In this document: positions 10,640-21,000 of the stretch, piece after piece | Numbering within the stretch: the stretch's first letter is position 1 | How the letters are laid out: the number at the start of each line of letters is the position of its first letter | Assembly: GCA_039105265.1 (NCBI GenBank) | Contig: JAPFFF010000007.1 | Coordinates: 2,108,001-2,172,000, forward strand | DNA: 64,000 bases | Reading direction: 5' to 3' | Source: Tritrichomonas musculus | Taxonomy: Eukaryota; Parabasalia; Tritrichomonadida; Tritrichomonadidae | Notes under the pieces: generated by a model | Seen by the model: only the letters and a program-made list of their open reading frames with translations | What the model was told of the DNA's origin: nothing | Database searches by the model: none | Made by a program: the position numbers and the translations under genes

Positions 10640-11438
10640 GTTAATAGCAATTGTCAGTATATTTTCTTTTTGTTCAAAAGAATTCGAGAAAGAATTAGAA
10701 CTGTTGAATCGAAAAAATGTTTTTTTTTTCCCAACAAATTTTATATTGAAATATTTGTGTTTAAATTGGATTAAAGAATTTAATTCGACTTCAAAATGCC
10801 TATTATTATCTTGGTTGTTTAATTTATTCGGCAAAGTATCACTTACAATAATTTTCACATGTTTTCCTAATTCTTTCATCCATTAATTATTAATATTTAT
10901 CTCCTAAATCAATGTTTAAGGCTATAATCAAATGACCACCTATATGAAAAAACAAATGTGTAATGCTTTTATCCAAACTGCTTCTTCCAATGAATAACTC
11001 TAAAGAGTAATAAATATCAAAATGTATAAAGATATGTAAATATGTTATCATTAATAGATTAATGAGCTTGTATAGTACAAAATATGCCAAGAGTCTTTAT
11101 TCATTATTGTTTTTCCATTCGAATATTAACCAATTAACCATTAATTATTTCAAATTCATTTTCATTTTCTATCTTGTCTCCATTGTATAATAATGATTCA
11201 AAATATTATTTAATATGAGATTTTTCAACTTTTTAATACTCAGGTTTATGTTCAATCATATTAATAATTGCAATATGTTGATGTATATTCTTCCTCACCA
11301 ATTCAGTTACTTCAATGTGTTCCAGTGCCAATGTGTCGATATCGAATGATTCATTTCAACATATTCTATAAAAAAAGATAAATTCTCTAGGTCTTGATGT
11401 AATGAAGCTTACATTGTTTAATTCGCTTATCATCTCTA

Positions 11439-12661
11439 CCTGGCGTTCGATAATGACCTGGAAACTTTTTATATGAATGATGTTTAATTTTCTTTATTTA
11501 ATAAACTAAACAAGTGAACCACTAAATATTTAATATTTAATTTTTAATCATTAATATTTTATAATCACTGAGATAATAAATATTGGAAGTTGAACAAAGG
11601 TATGCCAATCAGTTTTTACTTCGTAAAAATCTATCACCTCAAAAAATCGTTTCAGAAATAAAAGAAACATACGGAGATGCAGCTTATTCACAATCATCCA
11701 TATATTTTTGGATCAAAGAAATAAAGCTTGGTCGAACAGATCTCTCAAATTTGCCAAGGAAAGGAAAACAGGTGGATGATCAAATTGATTACCATATTAT
11801 TTATGAGTTGGAATGTAATCCTTTTGCAAGCGCAAAAATGATAGCAAGAAGGCTAAGGATTGCGGTTTCGACGGTTACAGATCATTTTCATAATTCTTTG
11901 GGAATGAAAAACGTTCATTTTAAGAGGATCCCGCACCGATTAAATACCTCTCAAAAAGAAATTAGAGTCATAACTTCAAAGCAAATTTTAGAACTATTAC
12001 AACTAGTAAAAAAAAATAATTATGTTTTCATCTTAACTGGTGATGAGTCATGGTTTGTATATTCATATAGCTACAAACAGAAATGGATTTTACTGAATGA
12101 TAATAATGGCGATTTTACAATCCCATCTGATATTCAGAAAAAAACTAAGATAACGTGTTTTTTCAATGGTAACGGTTTCCAGTTTATGGATATTAAGCCC
12201 CAAGGTGTTAAAATAAATACCTTATACTTTGTTGAACATGTGCTAACAAAATTGGAAAAATAAGAAGTGACACAAAAACCCAAAAACAAATGATGATGTT
12301 ACACTACGATAACGCAATGATAACACAGAGTTATTTGAGCAAAACATCGTTTAAAAAAGTGCCTCATCCGCCTTATAGTCCAGGTTTGGCATTGTGTGAC
12401 TTCCGCATTTTTGGTACAGTTAAAACACAGTTTGAAGGAAGAGAATTTGAGTCAGAATATGAACTTTTTGAAGAACTTGAAAAATTTTTCAAAGGAAAAT
12501 CAAAAGATTTTTATATCTCACTTTTTCATGAATGGGAAAGGCGTTTACATAAATGCATTGATTTAAATGGAGAGTATGTCGAATAAAAAAAATAAATATT
12601 ATTTTGGTTTTTATTAATTTTGTTTATTCATAATTTTTCCAGATCATTATCGAACGCCCTG
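11439..12661 (+). mobile_element. Tc1/mariner-type transposon (mariner), inactive
   Basis: A 1223-bp element with terminal inverted repeats of about 24 bp: the left end CCTGGCGTTCGATAATGACC and the reverse complement of the right end CAGGGCGTTCGATAATGATC differ at three positions over the 24. It is flanked by TA on both sides (11437-11438, 12662-12663), the target duplication of this superfamily. It encodes a mariner transposase in two frames. Trichomonads are known to carry mariner (Tvmar1, about 1.3 kb), and the size and layout fit. The insertion lies inside an older broken coding remnant. Confidence 0.92.
11583..12586 (+). pseudogene. Mariner transposase, frameshifted
   Basis: The frame from 11583 (a TTG where ATG is expected) gives the paired helix-turn-helix region and the first catalytic block TGDESWF (Asp). 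It stops at 12263. The protein continues in the frame that is open through 12245-12586: HYDNA (second Asp) and PPYSPGLALCDF (third Asp, usual YSPDLAPSDY). A single-base frame change near 12245-12262 separates the two parts. The second-to-third Asp spacing is 29 residues rather than the 34 typical of mariner, suggesting a small deletion, and HDNA is altered to HYDNA. All three acidic residues survive, but the copy cannot be functional as read. Confidence 0.88.
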
Positions 12662-12663
12662 TA

Positions 12664-13641
12664 TTAACATTGGTCAAAATAAAAGAAATTTGTTTCATAA
12701 ATTAATAAAGAATATTTGTTAGGTAGAGCTCCATGTGTAAATTCAATAATACTATCTATACATTTAGATTCTGTATTATAAGCAATTATCTTTACTATAA
12801 TACTTTTGTCAAAAGCTAGCTTTATTTCTTTAAATGATCTATTGTTCTATGCAAATCAAAAGCATTATATAAATCATTGGCTATGCTTGTAGGAGCAGCA
12901 ATTATATAATTATTATCTCTACTTCATTTAATTTGTTTCATTAAAGTTATATTCTCACCAGATCTGATCAGTACATTAAGAATAAATTTATATATACTAG
13001 AATGACATCAAACAAACTGAATTCAAAAAATATGTTCCATTTAGTGTATAATAGTAAAATACTTTTGGAACATCAATGACGATGATGACTGTTTAAAAAT
13101 AAAATGAATTAGATTTGTTTTCAAATAATACGATAGCTTGTTCATTTATGTAATTAATTATTTTATTAGCTTACCACATATCATCAATGATAATTGAATA
13201 CATAATTAGATGAATCATTACAAAATTATTCGGCAGTTTGCACTTTATTGATTTATTGGCTGTTTCAGTGTTTGCAGAGATTCTACATTATGTACAATAC
13301 AGCATTTTTGAGCTTTTAGTATTCATTTTGGCTTTTTGTTTTAATTTTTGATAGAGAATTGATATATAGTTGGTGGACATAATAATGTTTTTGGGACATA
13401 ATCATGTTTGCTCAACTTTTTGAATGGTACACAAAAATAAAACACATTTTTCTCAATACTTTTTAAAGATAATTTGATAATATTATATACTTTATTAATG
13501 TATTTTATGTACATCATTATTTAATTAAATGAGCTATTATATTTGTGATTTATATGAAATTTTGCCATTAATGTAAAAAAAAGTTAAAATGCTTATTTTA
13601 TTCTCAATAATTGAAACTTGGGATTTAATAATAATATCATT
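12664..13641. other. No intact gene; remnant coding and a 19-bp repeated motif
   Basis: Most of this stretch belongs to the broken minus-strand coding remnant. The motif TATAGTTGGTGGACATAAT at 13365-13383 repeats that at 5991-6009 and is followed in both by a second GGA(C/A)ATAAT-type half copy. Confidence 0.45.
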
Positions 13642-14130
13642 AAAAGGTGTGGAAACTCTGAAGTATTGAATTTTTTTTGAGAGAAAAAATCGTGAATATT
13701 TCATATATTCGGATAAAATTCATTGTAACATGATTAATATTTGAATTAATTATGGTAGACATGATTTGGGCCAGATTAAATTTACTGGTAAGGAGATATC
13801 AAAAATGATCAAAATTACTAATTTTCTAAATATGCACTAATTGTTACGGGACAATATAAGCTCAAAAGGTATGAAATGTATTGTCCTATATTTTAAGTTA
13901 AAATTACAAAAAATGGACCGCTATAAAGTTAGATAATAAAAAAATATGTTCAAAATTTAACAAAATTTCAAATTTCTTTGAAATTCTCTTACAGAATTAT
14001 AAAAAATCAAAATATATATTTCATAATGGTCCATATTTTCGATTAGCACCACTTAAAATATCAATTGTCTGGCTAGGTAAAGAGATATGAAATTCCTCTC
14101 AAAATTATTCAAAAAGTTTACGAAATAAAT

Positions 14131-14250
14131 TAACGTATAATACTTCAGACCTTCAAAAAGTTGATCCAAAATAACGTATAATACTTCAGACCTTCAAAAA
14201 GTTGTTTGAAAAAATAACGTATAAGACTTAAGACATTCAAAAAGTTTATT
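14131..14250 (+). repeat. Tandem repeat, 41-43 bp unit, three copies
   Basis: Copies start at 14131, 14172 and 14215 with TAACGTATAATACTTCAGAC or a close variant, followed by CTTCAAAAAGTT. The third copy is the most diverged. Confidence 0.85.
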
Positions 14251-14439
14251 TTTAAAAAAGAACAAAATATAAATATATGATTTAAAATTAAATGAAATTG
14301 CAATTTTGTGAAAAAAGTATAGAATATGTTCGAAAATAATTAAATAGCAAAGAATAAAAAATATACTTAGATAAATGTACATATAATCATTTTAATGGAA
14401 ACTATAAACTAACACCAGATAAAGTAGGGATATATAAAA

Positions 14440-14745
14440 AAGTGTTTTACGTATATTTACTAATTTTTTGAATGAAAAGATCAATTAAGCAAGATCTGCG
14501 ATTTAATATCTCTAGAGCTCCAAACTTTAAAGCATAAGATACATTGTAATATCTATATAATATTCTTAAAAGTTCCATAAATTGCAAAAAAAAGTTATTC
14601 TTTAAAGACACCTCATGATCAATATTAAATAATTCCCAAAAGATATATCCCAAACTTCAAATGTTTTAGATATTGAATCAAATATTTCAATATTATACAC
14701 AGAAAAGCTAAATAAAATATAAAAATTATTCATTTACAACCTTTT
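14440..14745 (-). pseudogene. Possible protein-kinase fragment (relic)
   Basis: Minus-strand translation near 14650-14720 gives an APE-like IEIFDSISKTFEVW and then DISFG, with GYIFWELFN directly after in a shifted frame. Together this resembles kinase subdomains VIII-IX (APE...DVxSFGxxLWEL). The 68-codon frame that follows does not obviously match a kinase C-lobe. It may be a host gene fragment picked up by the surrounding 1.3-kb element, or a coincidence in AT-rich DNA. Confidence 0.25.
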
Positions 14746-15076
14746 TTGAATGATGATAAAAGCATAATATTGATATGTTATATGAAAAATAAATAACATA
14801 AACCTTTCAATTAAAATATGTGATTATATCTTGATTTTCTTTCAGCAAATATTATATTATTTTTTTATGTTTATGATTTTTATGAGAATTTATATATAAT
14901 ATAAAGGTTATAAATGAAAGTGTAAGAGAGAAAAAAGTTTCCACACCTTTTATCATTAATTCATAATCAGTAATGATATAATTTTGTCAGATAATTGATA
15001 TCTAAAAACTTTCATATAAGAAAATTTTGATGCACAAAATAAAGTTAAAATCATATCACTTTTTTGTTTTTTTCCA

Positions 15077-15942
15077 ATAAGCTTGTAAATTTGGTGAAAT
15101 AAACGTTTTTTGGGTTTTAAAAATCACCAAATGTAACCATATTATTGTCAAATGAATTTTATTAATATTTATTATTGTCATAAACCATTGAATTATTTGA
15201 AAGAGGAATTAAATGAGTTTTATCAAAAGTCATATTAATAATCGATAAGATTTTCTCAGTAAAAAAATGTTATTTTTTGAATATTACAAAATAATTGTAT
15301 GATTTGTATAATATATCATATAAAATAATAATAAAAAGCTCATTTATATTGACGATGAAAAGCCAAATAACCGATTTCACCAAAAGCCCAGGTCTTGGGC
15401 TTTTGGCGACAGCATTCAATTTTGAATAGTTTACATATATTTTGGAGATCACCAAAACGGTTTTTTTGGCGATGGTGATTTGTAAAGCTTTCAAAATATC
15501 ATTTATAAAATAAAAAAAAAAAAATAAGATATAAATATATAATAAAATCAATAAAAGCATTTTTTCAATTGAAAATAATTTTTTTTCATTTATATTTTAA
15601 ATATATACCGATATAAAATGTATTTAAAATATTAATAGTATTTATATTTTTATGAATATATATAGCCGAATACTAAATAATGCATTGAAATAATGCATTG
15701 AAATATTAATAGTATTTATATTTTTATGAATATATATAGCCGAGTAATTAAATAAATTCATTGAATTTATTGAATGTTGATTCGTAAATTGAATTATTAT
15801 TTAATCAAATATCATTTAATCATTTTATTTAATAATTCATAAGAAATAACTTTTTAAAAGATTTATTAAAATCGCCAAAAGACCAGAAAGAATCACCAAG
15901 ACCAGGTCTTTTTTTTACTTTTGGTTATATTTTACAAGCTTA
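15077..15942 (-). mobile_element. 866-bp repeat unit with short inverted ends, copy 2 (inverted)
   Basis: Reverse-complement copy of 7068-7933. It has the same length, the same 96-codon spurious frame at the same offset and the same ends (ATAAGCTTGTAAA and TTTACAAGCTTA). No difference was found in the parts compared by eye. It is flanked by TA on both sides. With copy 1 it brackets 7.1 kb of decayed DNA, giving an 8.9-kb inverted-repeat structure. Confidence 0.7.
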
Positions 15943-16057
15943 ATTATTATTATTAAATATATGTAATAGTATATAAATATAATTATCAACTCTCAAATTC
16001 TCGTATTTAATGGAAAAGCGGATTTGACACCTGAGTGAAACCCCCTCTAAAAATAAA

Positions 16058-16673
16058 ATTCTCTAGGTGCAACTTTTTGAGTTCCGCATTTCCACTAGTA
16101 AAAAAATATCTGATATCACTTTTTGAATTAATAAAAAAAAAAAAAAACAATAAACTTTTTCAATATAAAATTTTTATAAAAAAATCTGAAAAAAAACTAA
16201 ATTTTTAATGCATTTGAAACATCAGTTCCTGCTACAACCGCATCAACTGATACATATCTGATGTATTCTTCTGATTTCCAACGTCCTTGCCTTTTAATAA
16301 CGCAATCTTAAATTCCATTCAATGATTCATAATAAGCTCCTCCTCTAAAAAATCCATACAATTAATTGTTTTGACTATATAGCGAGTGATTTTGCTTTGA
16401 TTTCATTGTCTTTAGCTAAGAGTTGCTGAAATAAGCACAGACTTGGTTGAATAAAAAAAACTGAAAATTTTGAAATAATTTTTTATCGGCATTCTTTCAA
16501 TAAAAACTGAATTTCAAAAGCATAAAAATTTAGTTTTTTTCAATTTTTTAATACAATTTTAATTAAAAAGTTTATTATTATTTTTTTTTGTTTTTAAATA
16601 ATTCGAAAAGATAAATATCAGATATTTTTTTATAGTGGAAATGCTAAACTCAAAAAGTTGCAAAAAAGAGAAT
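16058..16673. mobile_element. 0.6-kb inverted-repeat element enclosing a tyrosine-recombinase relic
   Basis: Arms of about 60 bp at 16058-16117 and 16614-16673 are inverted copies of each other; both read GCAACTTTTTGAGTT, then GCATTTCCACTA and AAAAAAATATCTGATAT inward. The interior carries a broken recombinase fragment on the minus strand. Flanking target duplications were not recognised. It could be a shrunken DNA transposon or a relic of a recombinase-bearing element. Confidence 0.6.
16203..16440 (-). pseudogene. Tyrosine recombinase (phage-integrase family) C-terminal relic
   Basis: Minus-strand translation shows FRGGAYYES followed by IKRQGRWKSEEYIRYVS. This is the signature of the C-terminal catalytic region of tyrosine recombinases (R-GGAT...., HGRWKS...Y) as found in Crypton-like and other YR elements. 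Only the last part of the domain is recognisable and it is broken. The parent element type cannot be decided from so short a piece; it is treated as a fossil. Confidence 0.55.
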
Positions 16674-16686
16674 CAAAAATAAATTA

Positions 16687-16727
16687 TTAAGTAGCTTTTT
16701 GAGGCTTCGCCTCAAAAAGCTACTTAA
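16687..16727. repeat. Perfect 19-bp stem hairpin with 3-base loop
   Basis: TTAAGTAGCTTTTTGAGGC - TTC - GCCTCAAAAAGCTACTTAA. It is the longest perfect palindrome I found and lies 14 bp beyond the 0.6-kb element. It is not next to a gene end, so a transcription terminator role is unlikely. Confidence 0.85.
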
Positions 16728-18041
16728 TTTATTTTTTAAATAAAAATAAAAAAATAAATTCTATGAGCTTTATGAAAAAAAAATAACTGAAATTTTTTTT
16801 ATTAAAATATCTTAATCAAAAAGAAATAAAATAGTTTACAATTATAATTACAAATGCAAATAATAATATACTTAAATTAATTATTATCCAAAATATTTTA
16901 AAACAATATGATGGCTGGATAAGTTCAGGTCTTATTTTTTTGGGGTTTTGTTTTATTATATTAAGATAAAATGAAAATATAAAATGATAATTACTTTAAT
17001 TAAAGCTTACTTCTAAAGCAGTTTCAATAAATACATATTATTTTAGAATTGCTAAACAGAAAAAAAAAAAAAATAATATTATATTTTTTTCCAATCCATT
17101 TTTTTGAGAAAAAAGTTTATGAATTTTGTAGGATTATGCATAAATATTAATACTATTTATTTGTTGACCACATTCCATACGTTAAAAAAAATTCTTTTTA
17201 TGCTTATTTTTCAATACTTTATTGAATTTTGAAAATAAAAAATATATTTATATTAATATTTTATATATTACTGAATTTAATTAATATAAAATAATTTTTA
17301 AAAATTGTTTATTTATGGAGATATAAAAGAAATCACTCAAAAAAATTAAGAATGGTAGGGAGAGGAGAGCATTAATACTAACGATCAATAACAACTCAAT
17401 TAAAAAATTTTAAAATGCTACATTTTTACAAAAAGGCTTGAGTATTTCTTTGTATCATGAGTAATGTTTTTGTATATACACCAATATTCTTATTTATAAC
17501 TATTTGCTTTTAGATATGCCATACACCATATAGAAAATATATCATAAATTTTATTGAATCATTTATAAAAAATAAACGGGAATTAATTTCAAAAATTGAT
17601 AAATAAACGGTCAGATTTGTTAACAAACAAAAATTTAACGGAAATTATTTATTTTGGCCATAATAATTGCATCAAAATGAGAAATTAAATTGATTGAATG
17701 AAAACATCAAATACAATTCATAACACGTCATTTTTCAATCATAATTGATGAATTCTTTCTACTTTTTAGCGAAATAATTTTATTTTACCAATAATGCAAA
17801 ACTTTTAAAAAATAACTTTTTATAGAAAAGCCAATAAATATTTTATTGATTAAATGATTTATTAGTTAGTAAAACAATGCAAGTTATTATTTAACCAATA
17901 AATTTTTATATTATTACATTAATTTTCAAGATATATAAACAAAATAACTTATAAAAAAGACGTTAAATGGTGAAGTGATACTCCCAAAAAATTCCCTATA
18001 AAATCATGAACGATATCAATGATCATTGAAAAAACGAGATT
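16728..18041. other. AT-rich upstream region, no gene
   Basis: About 1.3 kb. A short minus-strand frame near 16990-16825 contains a hydrophobic stretch after KKIRPELIQP but has no Met and no known homology. AACTTTTT occurs at 17814-17821 and TCATTGAAA about 20 bp before the next start. Confidence 0.5.
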
Positions 18042-21000
18042 ATGATTGATAATGACGAGGATATGCTTTCTGAAACACTTGAAGATTTTAAGTTAAAGAA
18101 ACCATATCAAGCACTCACCAAACTTCTTCAAGAAATCGATACACAAAATATTGATCTCGATATTAATCAATCGAAATTCCAAGAACTTAAAAAAATCGTT
18201 AATGATATTCATGAAAGTGCAAATGATCGCGGGTCATATGGCAATCGTGATTTCTATAGTTTTTTATCGACTATCTTTAAAGCGGAACGACTCATTCAAA
18301 GCCAAAATGAAAAAACTATTTCGAATTTATCTCAAAATCTAAAAGCAAACGGCAAAAATAATTTGCGTACTGGTGGTAACGATATTCAAATCGATGTTGA
18401 TATTCAAAATGAAAACAGTTATCTCAATGAAAATCAATCAAAGGCAAGTACAGTAGGTGGACCTCAAGCTAGTTCATCTAAGGAGGATGGAAGATCTGAA
18501 GTTATTCAATCAATTACTGAACACTTCAACCTCGAAAATAATTCAAATGATCTCCCAGCTCTTATAAATAATTTGGATAAACTCGTTGCAGAATCATCGA
18601 ACAATCTTGTTAGAAAAGTTGCACAATCATTCAATCTACCAATTTCGACAAACAGTTCAAATATTGTTACAAATTTGAAAGAAAAAATAAATGAAACATA
18701 TGGAAAACAGGCTCAAAATCAAACAAGAAAAGAAGATGTCATGCTAGATAGTGATTCTTCAGCTGCAACGCCACTTTCACCATCAGATGATCCAACTGAT
18801 CCTCAAGTTAGTAAATCTCAACTAATTTCCACAGTTCGTTCATTGCGCAACCAAATTGTTATATTGAAAGATAGCATCGTTACACAAGACGCCATTCTCA
18901 GAGAATTCGAAGGAATACCTATCAAAACAGATGAAATCGAAAATATTTTAATCTCAGATGCTCCTATTCTCACAAAAATCAAGAACATAATTAACATTCT
19001 TTCATTAAGTTTATTTGCCAGTGAAGATGCCGCAGCTACAAATGAAAAACTATTAGCATGCGTATCTGGTTTATTCCGTTTTATCACTTCACTTGGCCAA
19101 AGCAAGAATTCATATACTTCATTATATTCTGAAACTCCATTTGAAGAAATGCGTAGCATCCTTCTTCTTCAAACAGAGAGAGTTTCAATTTTCTTAAATG
19201 ATCATGGAATGGGTATAGCTCAGGACAATAGTTTATTTGAATCTCTTCTTCATCAGACTGGTTCATTGAATATGCTAGACAGTGTTAATAAATATCTCAG
19301 AACTTACATAGGAAAACCAAAAACAGCAGAAGGTCAACAACTTTATGTTTTACTTATGGAAGCCGTAACAGCTTGCGATATTCTTCGTAAATTTGCAACA
19401 GAAGCCTCTAAAACTTGTAAACAACAGATGAACGATGTTCGCCAATTGAAAGATTATTCAAAGAACCTTGAAAGATCGATGGAGACTCAACATATCGAAA
19501 CAATTACCCACATTCAAGAAAATAATGATAAAGTTGATGAGACCGTTTCAACAGTTAGATCGATATTAAGAAATGCTGTTCTTAATGAAAATTTGAAAGA
19601 TATCAGACCAGTTATTCAAGCACTTGATGCAATTTCACCAAAGAATGACCGAAAGCATCATGGTGGAAGGAATTCTTCAAGAAGAACTCAAAGAAATTCA
19701 CTCAGTGAGGCTACAGAAGAAGACGATAATGATTTTGCATATACAAGTGATGAAAACAGACGAAATGATGAAGAAACAACTGATACAGAAAATTCAAAGA
19801 GTCATTATGATTATAGAAGAGAAATCAACGATACAGAATACATAAACAGTCTTCAGAATCAAATTTATCAAGCCCGTGATACCATTCAAGATTTAAAGAA
19901 GAGTCGTGAAAATCTTCTTAAACAAACACAATCAGATTTCCTCAAAGTACGTGAACAAGTTAACAAGAAACTCGAAGAAACAAAGCAAAAATTCAAAGAA
20001 AAGAAGGCTGAAAACAGAAAACTTTTCCTAGCCCTTAAAGATACGAGTGAAAAATATGAAACTCTCAAAGCTGACTATGACGAGCTCAGAAAATCAAGAG
20101 GAATTAATATTGAAAGTGAAAATGATATCGAGACTAAAAGCACAAAAAGCAATAAAAGTAGTAAAAGTAACAGAGGTGCTGATGTTAATACAAATAATAA
20201 CAATAATGATAATAATGAAGGTGGACAAGAAAATAATGATAATAATAATGACTCTGATGTCGATGAAGGTGGATTTGATGATGACCAATTAAAGATCATT
20301 AAAGAAATACAAGAGCAGTTTATCGGAACAAAAGAAGATTATGAAAAAGTCTTAAAATCAATGAGACATGAAATTACTGAATATCAAGAAACCAAGCAAC
20401 GAGAATTTGATAGCGCCAAAGAATCATTTGAACAAATATTATCTAAGAAACAGAGTCAAATTGATGAAGAAAAGCAAAAATACAAATTATTAAGGAAGAA
20501 GTATGATAAATTAAAAGAAGATGTTGACAAATTAAATAACAAATTAGTACAATCAAAACAAACCGAAGAAGAAGCACTTGATCAAGCAATGAAATTATCA
20601 CAGAAATACCAAGAAATTCATGATGATTTCCTTTCTCTTGAAATGGCCAAGAATAAAATCCAAGAAGAATCCGATAAAACTACAAATTCAATGAAAAACT
20701 TACTCAAAGAACACATACAATTAAATGATTCTTATTCTCAATTGAGTAAAGAATTAGATGACACCAGATCGAATTCAACCAAAGTTCTTCAAGATACATT
20801 CTCATCAATAGCAAGACTCTTCCCATCATATTATGACATATCAATGAAACTTGAGTCTGACAGCATTATTCAAATGCTTGAAAAAGTCAGAGATAAAGAA
20901 AAGAAACTTGAAAAGAGAGAAAATTATTTGAAACAACTCAACGAATTATTGAATGTTGAAAAGAGCAGCCAATTATTTGAAGAAGTTGATAATTTGAAGA

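Larger units (their letters stand above)
10640..13360 (-). pseudogene. Degenerate coding remnant of unknown family, interrupted by a mariner element
   Basis: On the minus strand, from about 13360 down to about 10640, translated text with protein-like composition appears in patches on both sides of the mariner insertion, for example VPKVFYYYTLNGTYF near 13040, IAAPTSIANDLYNAFDL near 12870, IDTLALEHIEVTELVRKN near 11310, and SDTLPNKLNNQDNNRHFE near 10820. It is clearly broken, with many interruptions. The family is not recognised. It lies between the two 866-bp inverted units, so it may be the decayed gene content of a larger element. Treated as a fossil. Confidence 0.45.
13642..14951. mobile_element. 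1.3-kb element with 16-bp inverted ends and 6-bp target duplication
   Basis: It begins AAAAGGTGTGGAAACT (13642-13657) and ends with the exact reverse complement AGTTTCCACACCTTTT (14936-14951). ATCATT flanks it directly on both sides (13636-13641 and 14952-14957), a 6-bp target duplication. It holds three 41-43 bp tandem repeats and a minus-strand patch near 14440-14740 with possible protein-kinase subdomain VIII/IX text (EIFDSISKTFEVWDISFG, and WELF in another frame). No transposase is seen, so it is non-autonomous. The superfamily is not identified: TA or TTAA duplications are excluded, and 8-bp types do not fit. Confidence 0.6.

Noticed and set aside
7068-15942. Polinton/Maverick with long terminal repeats
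   Set aside because: No polymerase B, integrase, protease, ATPase or capsid text was recognised, the length is short for the group and no 6-bp flanking duplication was found. It remains only a possibility for a shrunken relic.
16825-16995. Minus-strand frame ending in a hydrophobic tail after KKIRPELIQP
   Set aside because: No start codon, no homology recognised, very AT-rich; could be chance.
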